Source: Streptococcus sp. zg-86 (GTDB taxonomy: Bacteria; Bacillota; Bacilli; Lactobacillales; Streptococcaceae). From it: a DNA stretch of 64,000 nt. Position numbers and translations under genes: made by a program. The notes under the pieces were generated by a model that did not search any database, was not told the origin of the DNA, and saw only the letters and a program-made list of their open reading frames with translations. Numbering within the stretch: position 1 is the stretch's first letter; the number at the start of each line of letters is the position of its first letter. This document shows, in pieces, positions 28,062 to 39,047 of this stretch. Location of the stretch: contig NZ_CP072115.1 of assembly GCF_017639855.1 (NCBI RefSeq), forward strand, positions 1,426,001-1,490,000. Direction: 5' to 3'.

Positions 28062-29567
28062 TTACTGAAAGACAGACTGGTCTTTGAATTCCTGAATAGC
28101 AGCATTCAATTCATCTATATCTGGCAAATCTTTTGTAACCCGAATGGTATCCAAAAGACCGTCATGGTGCAAGTCAAAGTAGGCATAAAGTTCTTCTTCA
28201 AAAGCCAAAATATCATCGATTGGTACTGAGTCCAAGAAACCATTTGTCAAGGCATAGAGAATAAGAACTTGTTTCTCAACTGGTAATGGTTTATGAAGCG
28301 GCTGCTTCAACACTTCTACTGTCCGACGTCCACGATTTAATTTCGCTTGAGTCGCAGCATCCAAATCTGAACCAAATTGAGTAAAGGCTTCTAATTCACG
28401 ATAGGAAGCAAGGTCAATCCGAAGTGTACCTGCTACTTTTTTCATCGCCTTAATTTGGGCAGAACCACCAACACGGGATACCGATGAACCTGCATCAATC
28501 GCAGGGCGAATTCCTGAGTTGAACAAATCATCTTTCAAGAAAATTTGGCCGTCCGTGATTGAAATAACGTTGGTTGCGATATAGGCTGAGATATCTCCCG
28601 CCTGCGTTTCAATAAATGGTAAGGCAGTAATCGATCCACCGCCTAGTTCATCTGATACCTTAGCAGAGCGCTCTAACAAGCGACTGTGTAGATAAAAGAC
28701 ATCCCCTGGATAAGCTTCCCGACCTGGTGGCCGGCGAAGAAGTAGGGATAATTCACGGTAGGCAACCGCTTGTTTTGATAAATCATCGTAAACAACCAAG
28801 ACATGTTTGCCTTCATACATGAATTCTTCTGCCATTGCAACGCCAGCATACGGCGCCAAGAAAAGCAATGGAGACGGTTGAGAAGCTGAAGCCGTTACCA
28901 CAATCGTATAATCAAGCGCTCCATATTGACGAAGTGTTTCAACCTGAGTACGGACTGTCGATTCTTTTTGCCCAATTGCCACATAGATACAAATCATATC
29001 TTGATCTTTTTGATTCAAAATTGCATCAATGGCAATCGAGGTTTTCCCTGTTTGTCGGTCTCCGATAATCAACTCACGCTGACCACGACCAATTGGCACG
29101 AGGGCATCAATTGCCTTTAAGCCTGTTTGAAGAGGCTGGTTAACGGATTTCCGCTGCATCACACCTGGTGCCGGATACTCAATCGGTCTTGTCTTAGTAG
29201 TCCGAATTTCACCGAGTCCATCAACAGGCTGTCCAAGTGGATTCACCACACGTCCAATCAAGGCTTGACCAACTGGTACTTCCATGATTTTTCCAGTACG
29301 GCGAACAACCGAACCTTCCCGAATATCGGTGAAAGGTCCCAAGATGATAATCCCTACATCGACCGTTTCCAGATTTTGAGCCATTCCGATTGTACCATTT
29401 TCAAAAATCAGAAGCTCTCCACTCATGGCATTATCCAATCCGTGAGCACGGGCAATCCCGTCACCAATATAAGTTACAACTCCCGTCTCTGTATAGTCAA
29501 AATCGGGCTGAAACCCTTCAATTTGTTGTTTTAGTAAAGCGCTAATTTCTTGTGCATTAATCACCAA
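28062..29567 (-). CDS. atpA: ATP synthase alpha subunit (non-ATG start)
   Basis: A 501-residue regulatory nucleotide-binding subunit of F1. The P-loop is [11 protein letters not shown] (about 169–179), followed by the usual [20 protein letters not shown] and [27 protein letters not shown]. There is no ATG at the N-terminus. Reading starts at TTG (29567) or the next codon, GTG (29564), preceding [13 protein letters not shown]. Homologues begin M-x-INAQE, which favours TTG; spacing from the GTGGTG purine stretch would also allow GTG. Confidence 0.96.
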   Translation of the reverse strand: MVINAQEISALLKQQIEGFQPDFDYTETGVVTYIGDGIARAHGLDNAMSGELLIFENGTIGMAQNLETVDVGIIILGPFTDIREGSVVRRTGKIMEVPVGQALIGRVVNPLGQPVDGLGEIRTTKTRPIEYPAPGVMQRKSVNQPLQTGLKAIDALVPIGRGQRELIIGDRQTGKTSIAIDAILNQKDQDMICIYVAIGQKESTVRTQVETLRQYGALDYTIVVTASASQPSPLLFLAPYAGVAMAEEFMYEGKHVLVVYDDLSKQAVAYRELSLLLRRPPGREAYPGDVFYLHSRLLERSAKVSDELGGGSITALPFIETQAGDISAYIATNVISITDGQIFLKDDLFNSGIRPAIDAGSSVSRVGGSAQIKAMKKVAGTLRIDLASYRELEAFTQFGSDLDAATQAKLNRGRRTVEVLKQPLHKPLPVEKQVLILYALTNGFLDSVPIDDILAFEEELYAYFDLHHDGLLDTIRVTKDLPDIDELNAAIQEFKDQSVFQ

Positions 29568-29588
29568 AAGAACACCACTTTCTATTTT

Positions 29589-30122
29589 CTAAAGTCTATT
29601 TCGAATTTCTTTCAATTGCGTCCGCACACTGGCATCGATAACCTTGTGGTTGACTGTCACAATAAAGCCACCCAAAACTTCTCTGTCAATTTCTTCTATA
29701 ATATGACGAACTTTCAACGAAAAACGATTTTCTACCAGATGACGCACCTTTTCTTTTTGTTCCTCTGTCAATGGATAGACAGATACAATATGGGCATCAA
29801 ACTCTTGCTTGCTCTTGCTGATCAACCGCAGGGCTGCTTCTAGCGTTTCAACGAGCAAATCAGCATGACCGTCACGCGCTACAGCTTCAATCATGTCATT
29901 GACTTCTCGGTAGGTTGATTGGCGAATCGCATGAACAAATTCAGCCTTTTCAGCATGAGAAACCGTTGCAGATAAGAGAATTCGATTTAATTTACTATCT
30001 TGAATAACCGTGAGAATAGCCGAGATTTGGTCATAAATCGTCCAGACATCCTCGCGATCATATACCTTATCAACGAATGATTGAGCATATTTTTGCACCA
30101 AGGCAGTTTCTCTAGCATTCAT
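29589..30122 (-). CDS. atpH: ATP synthase delta subunit
   Basis: A 177-residue peripheral-stalk subunit that joins F1 to the b subunits. The N-terminal helical domain is about 1–105. The C-terminal part has [20 protein letters not shown] and [27 protein letters not shown], the conserved end of the family. Its ATG overlaps the atpF stop by one base (TAATG), so translation is coupled. Confidence 0.95.
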   Translation of the reverse strand: MNARETALVQKYAQSFVDKVYDREDVWTIYDQISAILTVIQDSKLNRILLSATVSHAEKAEFVHAIRQSTYREVNDMIEAVARDGHADLLVETLEAALRLISKSKQEFDAHIVSVYPLTEEQKEKVRHLVENRFSLKVRHIIEEIDREVLGGFIVTVNHKVIDASVRTQLKEIRNRL

Positions 30123-30625
30123 TATTCTTCTCCTAGCCTATCAATATAGCGACTAATCAATTCGCTATGCGCTTGCTGATCCAAATCCTCTAAGATAATT
30201 TTGCTAGCCAAATCAACTGCCAAATCTGCAACTTGAATGTGCAATTTCTCTTGAGCTTCTCGCTTCTCAGCTTCAATTTCCAAATCGGCTTTCTTTTTCA
30301 AGGCTTCGATTTCCACTTCAGCTTGTTCCAAAATGCGTTTTTTCTCTAGCTTTGCACGGTCAACAGCATCTTGAACAATCTTTTGTCCTTCTACACGGCC
30401 TTGTGCCAACTCTTGTTCTCGTTGTTGAACAAGATCTGAGGCTTCTGCTAATTTTTCTTCTGCTGCATCGATATCTCCTGAAATTTTTGCAGCACGTTCT
30501 TCAAAAATACCTGTAATTTTATCCCATGCGAAGAGGCGAATTGCCACAATCAATACGGCAAAAGAAGCCGTAACTAGAATAAAATTACCAAGCATGGTAC
30601 TATTTATACTTAGTCCTGTAATCAT
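30122..30625 (-). CDS. atpF: ATP synthase b subunit
   Basis: A 167-residue stator subunit of Fo. One N-terminal membrane helix (about 13–31: [20 protein letters not shown]) is followed by a long charged coiled coil rich in Glu, Ala, Lys and Gln (about 40–150) that reaches to the delta subunit. It follows atpB by 18 bp and overlaps atpH by one base. Confidence 0.95.
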   Translation of the reverse strand: MITGLSINSTMLGNFILVTASFAVLIVAIRLFAWDKITGIFEERAAKISGDIDAAEEKLAEASDLVQQREQELAQGRVEGQKIVQDAVDRAKLEKKRILEQAEVEIEALKKKADLEIEAEKREAQEKLHIQVADLAVDLASKIILEDLDQQAHSELISRYIDRLGEE

Positions 30626-30643
30626 GAATACCTACATCCTTTC

Positions 30644-31360
30644 CTATTCACCTTCACCTTGAATTTTCTTATTTAAATACATCGAAACCAGCATCACAAA
30701 CACATAGGCTTGTAAGCAGGAAATAAAGATTGAAAAACCAGTCCAGATGACATTCAATAGGAAGGCAATGGGATAAGCAAACGCACTTTTTTGTGACATC
30801 TGCACCAATAGGGTTACCAAAATTTCACCGGCAAAGATATTTCCGTACAGACGAAGCGCGAGAGAAGCTACGTTCGTCACTTCTTCTAAAATATTCATCG
30901 GAGCCATTGCCCAAGGGGTTACAAATGCTTTTAAATAATTTTTAAATCCTTGGCGACGAATCCCTTCTACGTGGCAGAAAACAACTGCCATAATGGCCAA
31001 ACCAAAGTCATAAGCCATATTAGAGGTTGGAGAAGTCCAGAAATTCACACCCTCTGAGGATTCTAATTTCGTCATCAATCCTAGATTATTCGCTAGCAAG
31101 AGAAATAGAAAAAGCGTAAAGAAGTACAGAGCATATCTCTTTGACTCGACATCGCCTAAATTTCCTTTTGTAAAATTGATTGTCAACTCATAGACATATT
31201 CCAATACATTTTGCTTGCCTTTCGGCTTCAATGTCATGCTGCGACTGGCCCAAAATACGAGTAAAAATATAATGGTAATCGTAACCATTGTAACAATGAC
31301 CATGGTTACATCAAAGGTTACAGGACCCAGAGTAATTGTTGGAGCTGCAGTTCCTTCCAC
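30644..31360 (-). CDS. atpB: ATP synthase a subunit
   Basis: A 238-residue proton-channel subunit of Fo with five or more membrane helices. The essential arginine is in [13 protein letters not shown], and the last helices contain [24 protein letters not shown]. It lies 36 bp after atpE. Confidence 0.95.
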   Translation of the reverse strand: MEGTAAPTITLGPVTFDVTMVIVTMVTITIIFLLVFWASRSMTLKPKGKQNVLEYVYELTINFTKGNLGDVESKRYALYFFTLFLFLLLANNLGLMTKLESSEGVNFWTSPTSNMAYDFGLAIMAVVFCHVEGIRRQGFKNYLKAFVTPWAMAPMNILEEVTNVASLALRLYGNIFAGEILVTLLVQMSQKSAFAYPIAFLLNVIWTGFSIFISCLQAYVFVMLVSMYLNKKIQGEGE

Positions 31361-31396
31361 GATTACTCCCCCTTTCTAATGATTCTGAGGTATTCT

Positions 31397-31600
31397 TTAT
31401 CCACGCAAGAACAATGTCATCGCAAGGGTTACGAAGAAAGTACCCTCAATGAAGGCTACGCCCATGAATACTCCTGTCATTAGTTTGCTTTGTAATTCAG
31501 GTTGACGTGCTGTAGAGCTAAGGTAACTTGCAACCAGTAATCCCTCACCAACACTAACACCTAAACAGGCAACACCTAAAGCTAATGCAGATACATCCAT
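31397..31600 (-). CDS. atpE: ATP synthase c subunit
   Basis: A 67-residue proteolipid with two membrane helices and the polar loop ARQPELQSK (31–39). The ion-binding carboxylate is E52 in AFIEGTFF. Start chosen at 31600 (MDVSALALG), with AAAGGAG upstream; the frame extends 21 codons further, which would read through the promoter. First gene of the operon, the streptococcal order. Confidence 0.95.
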   Translation of the reverse strand: MDVSALALGVACLGVSVGEGLLVASYLSSTARQPELQSKLMTGVFMGVAFIEGTFFVTLAMTLFLRG

Positions 31601-31634
31601 TTTTAATTCTCCTTTAAAATTTTTATACCATGAT

Positions 31635-31691
31635 AGCATACTCCTAAAAAATGCATTTGTCAAGAAAAGACAGCATTTGAAAGCGTTTTTC
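31635..31691 (-). promoter_or_regulatory. ATP synthase operon promoter with upstream cre-like site
   Basis: On the minus strand: TTGACA (31658–31663), 17-bp spacer, TATGCT (31635–31640). A cre-like sequence TTGAAAGCGTTTTTC (31677–31691, 13 of 15 consensus positions) lies upstream of the -35. That position often goes with CcpA activation rather than repression. Confidence 0.78.
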
Positions 31692-31705
31692 TACTTTAGG
31701 TGTAT

Positions 31706-31736
31706 AGAAAAAAGAAAAGACTGTTCATCTTTTCTT
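31706..31736 (-). terminator. Terminator after dgkB
   Basis: Stem AGAAAAGA / TCTTTTCT (31713–31736) with an 8-nt loop, then TTTTTTC on the minus strand. Confidence 0.75.
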
Positions 31737-31741
31737 CCTAT

Positions 31742-32773
31742 TTATATTGTATCATCTAATTGATCTGCTTCCGCAATAAACCGTTTGGCCATATCTTCTC
31801 GATTCAATTCGTCTGTATCAAGGGTAATGGCCTCATCTGCCACCTTATCTGTGTCAGCGAAAAATTCAATATGATTTGCCAGATTAATCAGCTCAACTGG
31901 AGCATCCCCTCCATATTCACCATCGAGATTTAACATCATGCGATTGTCGCTATCTACGGATTCAATCGTTAGCTGACGGGTCTTGATGTATTCAATCTTA
32001 TCGCTATCAACATGCTTTCCTCCGTCAATAACGAGACGAATCAAGTGCAGAATCTCAAAGAGATTGCCTGTCTTTACCATAATCAAGGTAAACATACCAT
32101 CGTCCAACTTAGCATCCGGCACAATCTGCTCAAAACCGCCAATCGAATTGGTTAAGGCGACAAAAATCATGGAGATTTTTCCTTCAAAAACGCCTTCGTC
32201 ATAGGCTACACGAACAGGAGTAAACTGAACTTGTGGGAGTAATTCTGCTCCCTTTACCACATAGGCAAGGTAGCCAAAAATTGTCTTGAGTTGGCTCGGA
32301 ACGCTATAGGTTAATTCTGTCAAGGTCCCTGCAGCGGCAATATTGATAAAATAATTGTCTCCAGACTGTTGATTTTTCGCAAGACCAATGTCCATTAAAA
32401 TCGTCTGTTTCTTCCCAATAACCTTTGCTGCCTCAACTGGATTTCCCCTAGGAATTTTTAGGGCCCTTGCGTAATCATTGGTTGTGCCAGTTGGAATAAT
32501 GGCCATCTGCGGACGTTTGGGAAGAAAGGCAATCCCATTCACCACTTCGTTAATCGTTCCATCTCCGCCAGCAGCAATCACCAAGTCAAAACCTGCTTCA
32601 GCTGCTCTGGTTGCTTCATTTTTCGCTGAATCTTGTTCAGGACTTGTTTGAAAAGCAGAGGTTTCATAGCCAAAACCTTCTAAAATGTGCAGAACTTCTG
32701 CTACATTTTTCTTCATAATTTCCTGACCGGAAACAGGATTATAAATCAATCGCGCTCGTTTTCTTTGTTCCAT
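31742..32773 (-). CDS. dgkB: Diacylglycerol kinase (DgkB-type lipid kinase)
   Basis: A 343-residue soluble lipid kinase that returns diacylglycerol, a by-product of lipoteichoic acid synthesis, to phosphatidic acid. The DAGK catalytic motif is AAGGDGTINEVV (GGDGT at 69–73) with PTGTTNDYARAL next. A C-terminal beta-sandwich contains VPDAKLDDGMFTLIMV and MLNLDGEYGG. A C-terminal tail of about 40 acidic residues is longer than the core. It starts 8 bp after ligA. Confidence 0.9.
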   Translation of the reverse strand: MEQRKRARLIYNPVSGQEIMKKNVAEVLHILEGFGYETSAFQTSPEQDSAKNEATRAAEAGFDLVIAAGGDGTINEVVNGIAFLPKRPQMAIIPTGTTNDYARALKIPRGNPVEAAKVIGKKQTILMDIGLAKNQQSGDNYFINIAAAGTLTELTYSVPSQLKTIFGYLAYVVKGAELLPQVQFTPVRVAYDEGVFEGKISMIFVALTNSIGGFEQIVPDAKLDDGMFTLIMVKTGNLFEILHLIRLVIDGGKHVDSDKIEYIKTRQLTIESVDSDNRMMLNLDGEYGGDAPVELINLANHIEFFADTDKVADEAITLDTDELNREDMAKRFIAEADQLDDTI

Positions 32774-32781
32774 ATATGCAC

Positions 32782-34764
<1,983 letters not shown>

Positions 34765-34839
34765 TCAGAACCCGAAACGAAACACTTGCTTTTCAACTTT
34801 TAAAAATGGCTAAATTCTGTATTTTTCCAGAAGAAAGAG

Positions 34840-34845
34840 TATAAT
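34840..34845 (+). promoter_or_regulatory. -10 element of the permease operon
   Basis: TATAAT at 34840–34845, preceded by GAG and with no clear -35. Two TTATCATTATC-like half-sites follow before the first gene; no regulator can be assigned. Confidence 0.5.
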
Positions 34846-34886
34846 AGACTTATCATTATCAAACAACTATTATTTGGAGGTGTTTC

Positions 34887-35027
34887 ATGGCTGTTACATA
34901 CAAGCGACAAGATGATTTAGAAAAAATGTTAGAAGAATTTGCTTCTTTTGATGCACTCGAAAAAGTGGAGTTCCCAGATCCCAAACCCCAAAAAGAAACA
35001 AAAGACCAGAAATCTGCAGAAAAGTAG
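34887..35027 (+). CDS. 46-aa conserved-looking hydrophilic protein
   Basis: Short frame MAVTYKRQDDLEKMLEEFAS… ending in PKPQKETKDQKSAEK, rich in Lys, Glu and Asp, with a helical first half and a Pro/Lys tail. A good ribosome-binding site (GGAGGTG) lies 4–5 nt before the ATG, and the next gene starts 9 bp after its stop, so I take it as real. It heads the permease operon. No function recognised. Confidence 0.75.
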   Translation: MAVTYKRQDDLEKMLEEFASFDALEKVEFPDPKPQKETKDQKSAEK

Positions 35028-35036
35028 GTTCGCCTG

Positions 35037-35939
35037 ATGTTGGGATTACAAAACTTACCAGCTTCTGTCTTACAAGCAGGAGCGATTTTTCTTTCTATTG
35101 TCATCGAGGCTTTGCCTTTTGTTCTCATTGGTTCCTTAATTTCAGGTTTTATCGATGTCTATGTGACACCAGACCGTGTTCATCAAGCCTTACCTCAAAA
35201 TCGTTTTTTGAGAATTTTATTCGGAACCTTTATCGGCTTTATTTTTCCTTCTTGTGAATGTGGCATTGTCCCCATTGTTAATCGATTACTGGAGAAAAAA
35301 GTTCCTACTTATACAGCTATTCCCTTTTTAGCAACAGCGCCCGTTATCAACCCCATTGTCTTATTTGCCACTTTTACAGCCTTTGGAAATTCGATCAAAT
35401 TTGCCCTCTATCGTGCCCTTGGTTCCATCCTTGTAGCACTGGTTTTGGGGCTATTTCTCGGTTTTATTCGGACAGATTCGATTGTAAAAGAAACTTCGAC
35501 ACCCCTGCATGAACATCACTTTTACCATCTAACAGGTTGGAAAAAAGTTGGTCAAGCCTTGGTACAGAGTATTGATGAATTTTTCGATACTGGTCGCTAT
35601 CTGATTTTTGGTTGCCTATTCGCCAGTCTTGTGCAAGTTTACATTCCAACCAGTATCTTGACCAAAATCGGCCACAATCCAGTAACTGCTATTCTCTTAA
35701 TGATGTTGCTTGCCTTTTTACTATCGCTCTGCTCGGAAGCGGATGCCTTTATCGGTTCTTCATTGCTTGCGACCTTTGGTTTTGCTCCTGTCATGGCCTT
35801 TCTCGTTATCGGCCCCATGATTGATATTAAAAATCTCATTATGATGAAGCATTCCTTTAAGACATCCTTTATTCTGCAATTTATCAGCATTATCACGGTT
35901 GTCATCGTCCTGTATTGTCTTGCGCTAGGAGGTATCTAG
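35037..35939 (+). CDS. YraQ/UPF0718-family permease
   Basis: A 300-residue membrane protein with about eight hydrophobic segments. Each half carries a cysteine motif at the end of a helix: PSCECGIVP (C73, C75) and SLCSEADAF (C232), the signature of the permease DUF318/YraQ family. A His-rich loop (LHEHHFYH, 157–164) lies between the halves. The substrate is unproven. In firmicutes such permeases pair with TIGR03943/DUF1980 proteins and have been linked to metal, often zinc, regulation (recalled). The next gene, one base downstream, is that partner. Confidence 0.87.
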   Translation: MLGLQNLPASVLQAGAIFLSIVIEALPFVLIGSLISGFIDVYVTPDRVHQALPQNRFLRILFGTFIGFIFPSCECGIVPIVNRLLEKKVPTYTAIPFLATAPVINPIVLFATFTAFGNSIKFALYRALGSILVALVLGLFLGFIRTDSIVKETSTPLHEHHFYHLTGWKKVGQALVQSIDEFFDTGRYLIFGCLFASLVQVYIPTSILTKIGHNPVTAILLMMLLAFLLSLCSEADAFIGSSLLATFGFAPVMAFLVIGPMIDIKNLIMMKHSFKTSFILQFISIITVVIVLYCLALGGI

Positions 35940-35940
35940 T

Positions 35941-36756
35941 ATGGTTCGTTTCTTAATTTTAGCGGGTTATTTTGAAATGACGCTCTATCTCTACATTTCT
36001 GGAAAATTGGATCAGTATATCAATCTCCACTATTCTTATTTAGCCTATCTCTCCATGGTATTGACCTTTATCCTAGCCCTCGTCCAGCTCTACATTTGGA
36101 TGAAGCAAATGGAAACGCATAGCCATCTTTCTACCAAAATGGCTAAGTTAACCAGTATCGGCCTGCTGCTGATTCCACTTCTTGTTGCTTGGGGCTTTCC
36201 GACCGTTCACCTAGATTCGACAACGGTGGCTGCTAAGGGCTATCATTTTCCTCTCGCAGCAGGAAATAATACTGCCATACAAGAACAAGAAGGAACAACC
36301 GTTCAATACTTGAAGCCCGATACCTCTGCTTATTTCACCAAGTCCAGTTACCAAGCCGAAATGCGTAAGGTGGCTGAGCGGTATCTGAATCAAGAAACCA
36401 TTCGTGTAACCAGCGAAAATTACATGGAAGTCATGGAAGCTATCTATGATTATCCGAATGAATTTGTTGGCAAAACAATTGAAATGGTAGGCTTTGTCTA
36501 CAATGACCCTGATAATGCCAACCAACAATTTCTCTTCCGATTTGGGATTATCCATTGTATTGCTGACTCCGGTGTCTACGGGCTCCTGTCAACTGGCCAA
36601 GACACCCAATTTCAAGACAATACCTGGGTTGCAGCTAAGGGAATCATTCAACTTTCCTATCATAGTTCTCTCCAACAAGCCCTTCCGACACTTGAGTTAA
36701 CAGAATGTGTCAAGATTGAGCAACCGAAAAATCCTTATGTTTACCGTGTCTTTTAG
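35941..36756 (+). CDS. TIGR03943/DUF1980-family protein
   Basis: A 271-residue protein with two or three N-terminal hydrophobic segments (about 3–22, 30–52, 66–85), then a soluble, probably external domain (about 110–271). It includes PNEFVGKTIEMVGFVYND, RFGIIHCIADSGVYGLL and WVAAKGIIQL, which together look like an OB-type fold. It begins one base after the permease stop codon and is almost certainly its partner. Function is not established. Confidence 0.85.
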   Translation: MVRFLILAGYFEMTLYLYISGKLDQYINLHYSYLAYLSMVLTFILALVQLYIWMKQMETHSHLSTKMAKLTSIGLLLIPLLVAWGFPTVHLDSTTVAAKGYHFPLAAGNNTAIQEQEGTTVQYLKPDTSAYFTKSSYQAEMRKVAERYLNQETIRVTSENYMEVMEAIYDYPNEFVGKTIEMVGFVYNDPDNANQQFLFRFGIIHCIADSGVYGLLSTGQDTQFQDNTWVAAKGIIQLSYHSSLQQALPTLELTECVKIEQPKNPYVYRVF

Positions 36757-36832
36757 CAGAAAAAATCTCTCTAAAATAGCCATTTCTAATGAGCTTTCAC
36801 AATAAAAACGATAAAAAGTGGGAAATACAAGT

Positions 36833-36856
36833 CCGAGCTCAAGCTCGGCTTTTTCT
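36833..36856 (+). terminator. Terminator of the permease operon
   Basis: Perfect stem CCGAGCT-CA-AGCTCGG (36833–36848) followed by CTTTTTCTC. Confidence 0.85.
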
Positions 36857-36877
36857 CTTGCATTTTCATGGAGTATT

Positions 36878-37380
36878 ATACTCTATAAAAATCAAAATCT
36901 AACTAGCTTCCACAATTGAAAATTGTGGAAGGCTGGAAATAGAACGAGTGCAGCTCGCCCCTTGCAATTGAGAATTGTGGAAGGTAAGAAATAGAGCGAG
37001 CATAGCTCGTCTCTACTGAACCATCGGACTAATGCTAGCTGAGGATTATGTCATAATCCTTATTTCCAACCTTCAACAGTCCGATGGACTAATATTAGCT
37101 GAGGATTATGACATAATCCTTATTTCCAACCTTCAACAGTCCGATGGACTAACATTGGCTGAGGATTACGACATAATCCTTATTTCCAACCTTCAACAGT
37201 CCGATGGACTAATATTAGCTGAGGATTATGACATAATCCTTATTTCCAACCTTCAACAGTCCGATGGACTAATATTAGCCGAGGATTATGTCATAATCCT
37301 TATTTCCAACCTTCAACAGTCCACCGGACTGTTGAAGCAAGGTGAGTTAACGACGTCAGACTTTGATTTTTGACGAGTAT
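36878..37380. repeat. BOX-like hairpin array upstream of zwf
   Basis: It has the same ends as 11384–11817. Left half: hairpins CTTCCACAATT/AATTGTGGAAG, ACGAG/CTCG and CGAGC/GCTCG. Right half: five ~60-bp units from 37020 with AGGATTATG-w-CATAATCCT, linker TTATTTCCAACCTTCAA and AGTCCGATGGACT. The last hairpin is AGTCCACCGGACT. The final 60 bp (TGAGTTAACGACGTCAG…) match the 105-bp unit. The array ends 64 bp before the zwf ATG. Confidence 0.82.
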
Positions 37381-37403
37381 TAGGTGAATTTTCAGACAAT
37401 TTA

Positions 37404-37412
37404 TGATATACT
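37404..37412 (+). promoter_or_regulatory. Extended -10 of zwf
   Basis: TGA-TATACT (37404–37412), about 32 bp before the ATG. No good -35. The promoter follows directly after the right end of the BOX-like array. Confidence 0.55.
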
Positions 37413-37444
37413 AATTAATAAATTCTACAGATTGGAACCTATCT

Positions 37445-38929
37445 ATGTCATCACACGTATTATTTACTATTTTTGGAGCGAGTGGAGATCTTGCTAAACG
37501 CAAACTCTATCCCTCACTGTTTCGATTATATAAGGCTGGGCATATTGGACAGCATTTTGCAGTCATCGGTACAGCACGCCGTCCTTGGACCAAGGATTAT
37601 TTTGAACAAATTGTCATTGAATCGCTCGGAGATTTACCAGACAATACGCGTCAAGCACATGAATTCGCCAGTCATTTCTACTACCAGAGCCACGATGTCA
37701 ATGATACTGAACACTACATTGCCCTGAAACAATTACAGGAAGAATTAGGCGCAAAATACCAAACCGAACACAACAAGGTTTTCTTCCTCTCTATGGCTCC
37801 TGAATTTTTCGGAACCATTGCCAAACATTTGAAATCCGAACAAATTGTTGACGGAAAAGGCTTTGAGCGCTTAATCATTGAAAAACCATTCGGGACAAGC
37901 CTAGAGACGGCAGAAAAACTCAATCAGGAATTGTCAGAAACCTTTGAGGAAGAACAAATCTACCGCATTGACCACTACCTTGGCAAGGAAATGGTCCAAA
38001 ATATCTTTGCTGTTCGCTTTGCTAATATCATTTTTGAACACATTTGGAATCGTGATTATATCGAATCCGTACAAATCAACTTCGCAGAATCAATTGGCGT
38101 TGAAGACCGTGGAGGGTACTATGATCATTCTGGCGCCTTGAAAGACATGATTCAAAACCATGCTCTACAAGTTCTCTCGCTACTTGCTATGGATAAGCCA
38201 ACTAGCTTTAAGGAAGCCGATGTACGAGCTGAGAAAATCAAGGTTTTCCAACATCTGAAACAACAGACAGATGAGGAAATCAAACGCAATTTCATCAGGG
38301 GGCAATACACGGCTGGGCATATTGACGGCAAAGACTATGTTGCCTATTTGGAAGAACCAAATATCGTAGCAAATTCTCAGACAGAAACCTTTGCAAGTGG
38401 TGTTTTCTTTGTTGATACAGATACATTTCGAGATGTCCCATTCTTCTTCCGTACTGGTAAACGCTTGACGGAAAAAGGAACACGGATTACGATCGTCTTC
38501 AAACAGGCACATGATATTTTTGGACAGCAAGCAGAAAAAAATATCTTAACCATTTACATTCAGCCAACGGAAGGTTTCTCACTATCTATCAATGGAAAAG
38601 AAGTCGGATCTCACTTTGCCCTTACACCTGCAAAATTAGACTTCCGCCACAATGCAACAGCTCTTGGCAATTCACCAGAAGCCTACGAAAAGCTCTTCTT
38701 TGATGTCTTACATGGTGATTCCACCAACTTCAGTCATTGGGAAGAGGTCAAGGCCAGCTGGCAATTTATCGATCAGGTCATCCGAATCTGGCAAGACAAC
38801 CAAGTCCCTCTCCACTACTATCCAGCAGGAAGCATGGGACCACAAGCCGCATTTGATTTATTAGAAAGCTACGGTAGCAAATGGGTCTGGACGCCAGATG
38901 TCTGGTATCGTGAACGCGGATTGCTGTAA
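37445..38929 (+). CDS. zwf: Glucose-6-phosphate 1-dehydrogenase
   Basis: A 494-residue enzyme that oxidises glucose-6-phosphate to 6-phosphogluconolactone with NADP, the entry to the oxidative pentose phosphate pathway. The cofactor motif is FGASGDLAKRKLYPSL (10–25), and the active-site motif RIDHYLGKE (174–182) carries the catalytic and substrate-binding Asp, His and Lys. A single-gene unit: it has its own promoter and a strong terminator. Confidence 0.96.
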   Translation: MSSHVLFTIFGASGDLAKRKLYPSLFRLYKAGHIGQHFAVIGTARRPWTKDYFEQIVIESLGDLPDNTRQAHEFASHFYYQSHDVNDTEHYIALKQLQEELGAKYQTEHNKVFFLSMAPEFFGTIAKHLKSEQIVDGKGFERLIIEKPFGTSLETAEKLNQELSETFEEEQIYRIDHYLGKEMVQNIFAVRFANIIFEHIWNRDYIESVQINFAESIGVEDRGGYYDHSGALKDMIQNHALQVLSLLAMDKPTSFKEADVRAEKIKVFQHLKQQTDEEIKRNFIRGQYTAGHIDGKDYVAYLEEPNIVANSQTETFASGVFFVDTDTFRDVPFFFRTGKRLTEKGTRITIVFKQAHDIFGQQAEKNILTIYIQPTEGFSLSINGKEVGSHFALTPAKLDFRHNATALGNSPEAYEKLFFDVLHGDSTNFSHWEEVKASWQFIDQVIRIWQDNQVPLHYYPAGSMGPQAAFDLLESYGSKWVWTPDVWYRERGLL

Positions 38930-38940
38930 GATGACATACA

Positions 38941-38970
38941 AAAATTCCAATCACCCGATTGGAATTTTTT
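38941..38970 (+). terminator. Terminator of zwf
   Basis: Perfect stem AAAATTCCAATC / GATTGGAATTTT with a 4-nt loop followed by further T residues, 11 bp after the stop codon. Confidence 0.88.
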
Positions 38971-39047
38971 CTTATATAGTGGATTGAGAAAGGAATAGGA
39001 CAAGGCAAGGAGCTGCAGATAGAACTGGCGTTCATCAATGCGGCTTA

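Noticed and set aside
31601..31663. 21-codon N-terminal extension of AtpE
   Set aside because: It overlaps the -35/-10 promoter of the operon, and the c subunit would be too long.
37020..37330. CRISPR-like array of 60-bp repeats
   Set aside because: The units are contiguous and nearly identical with no unique spacers, and no cas genes are near.
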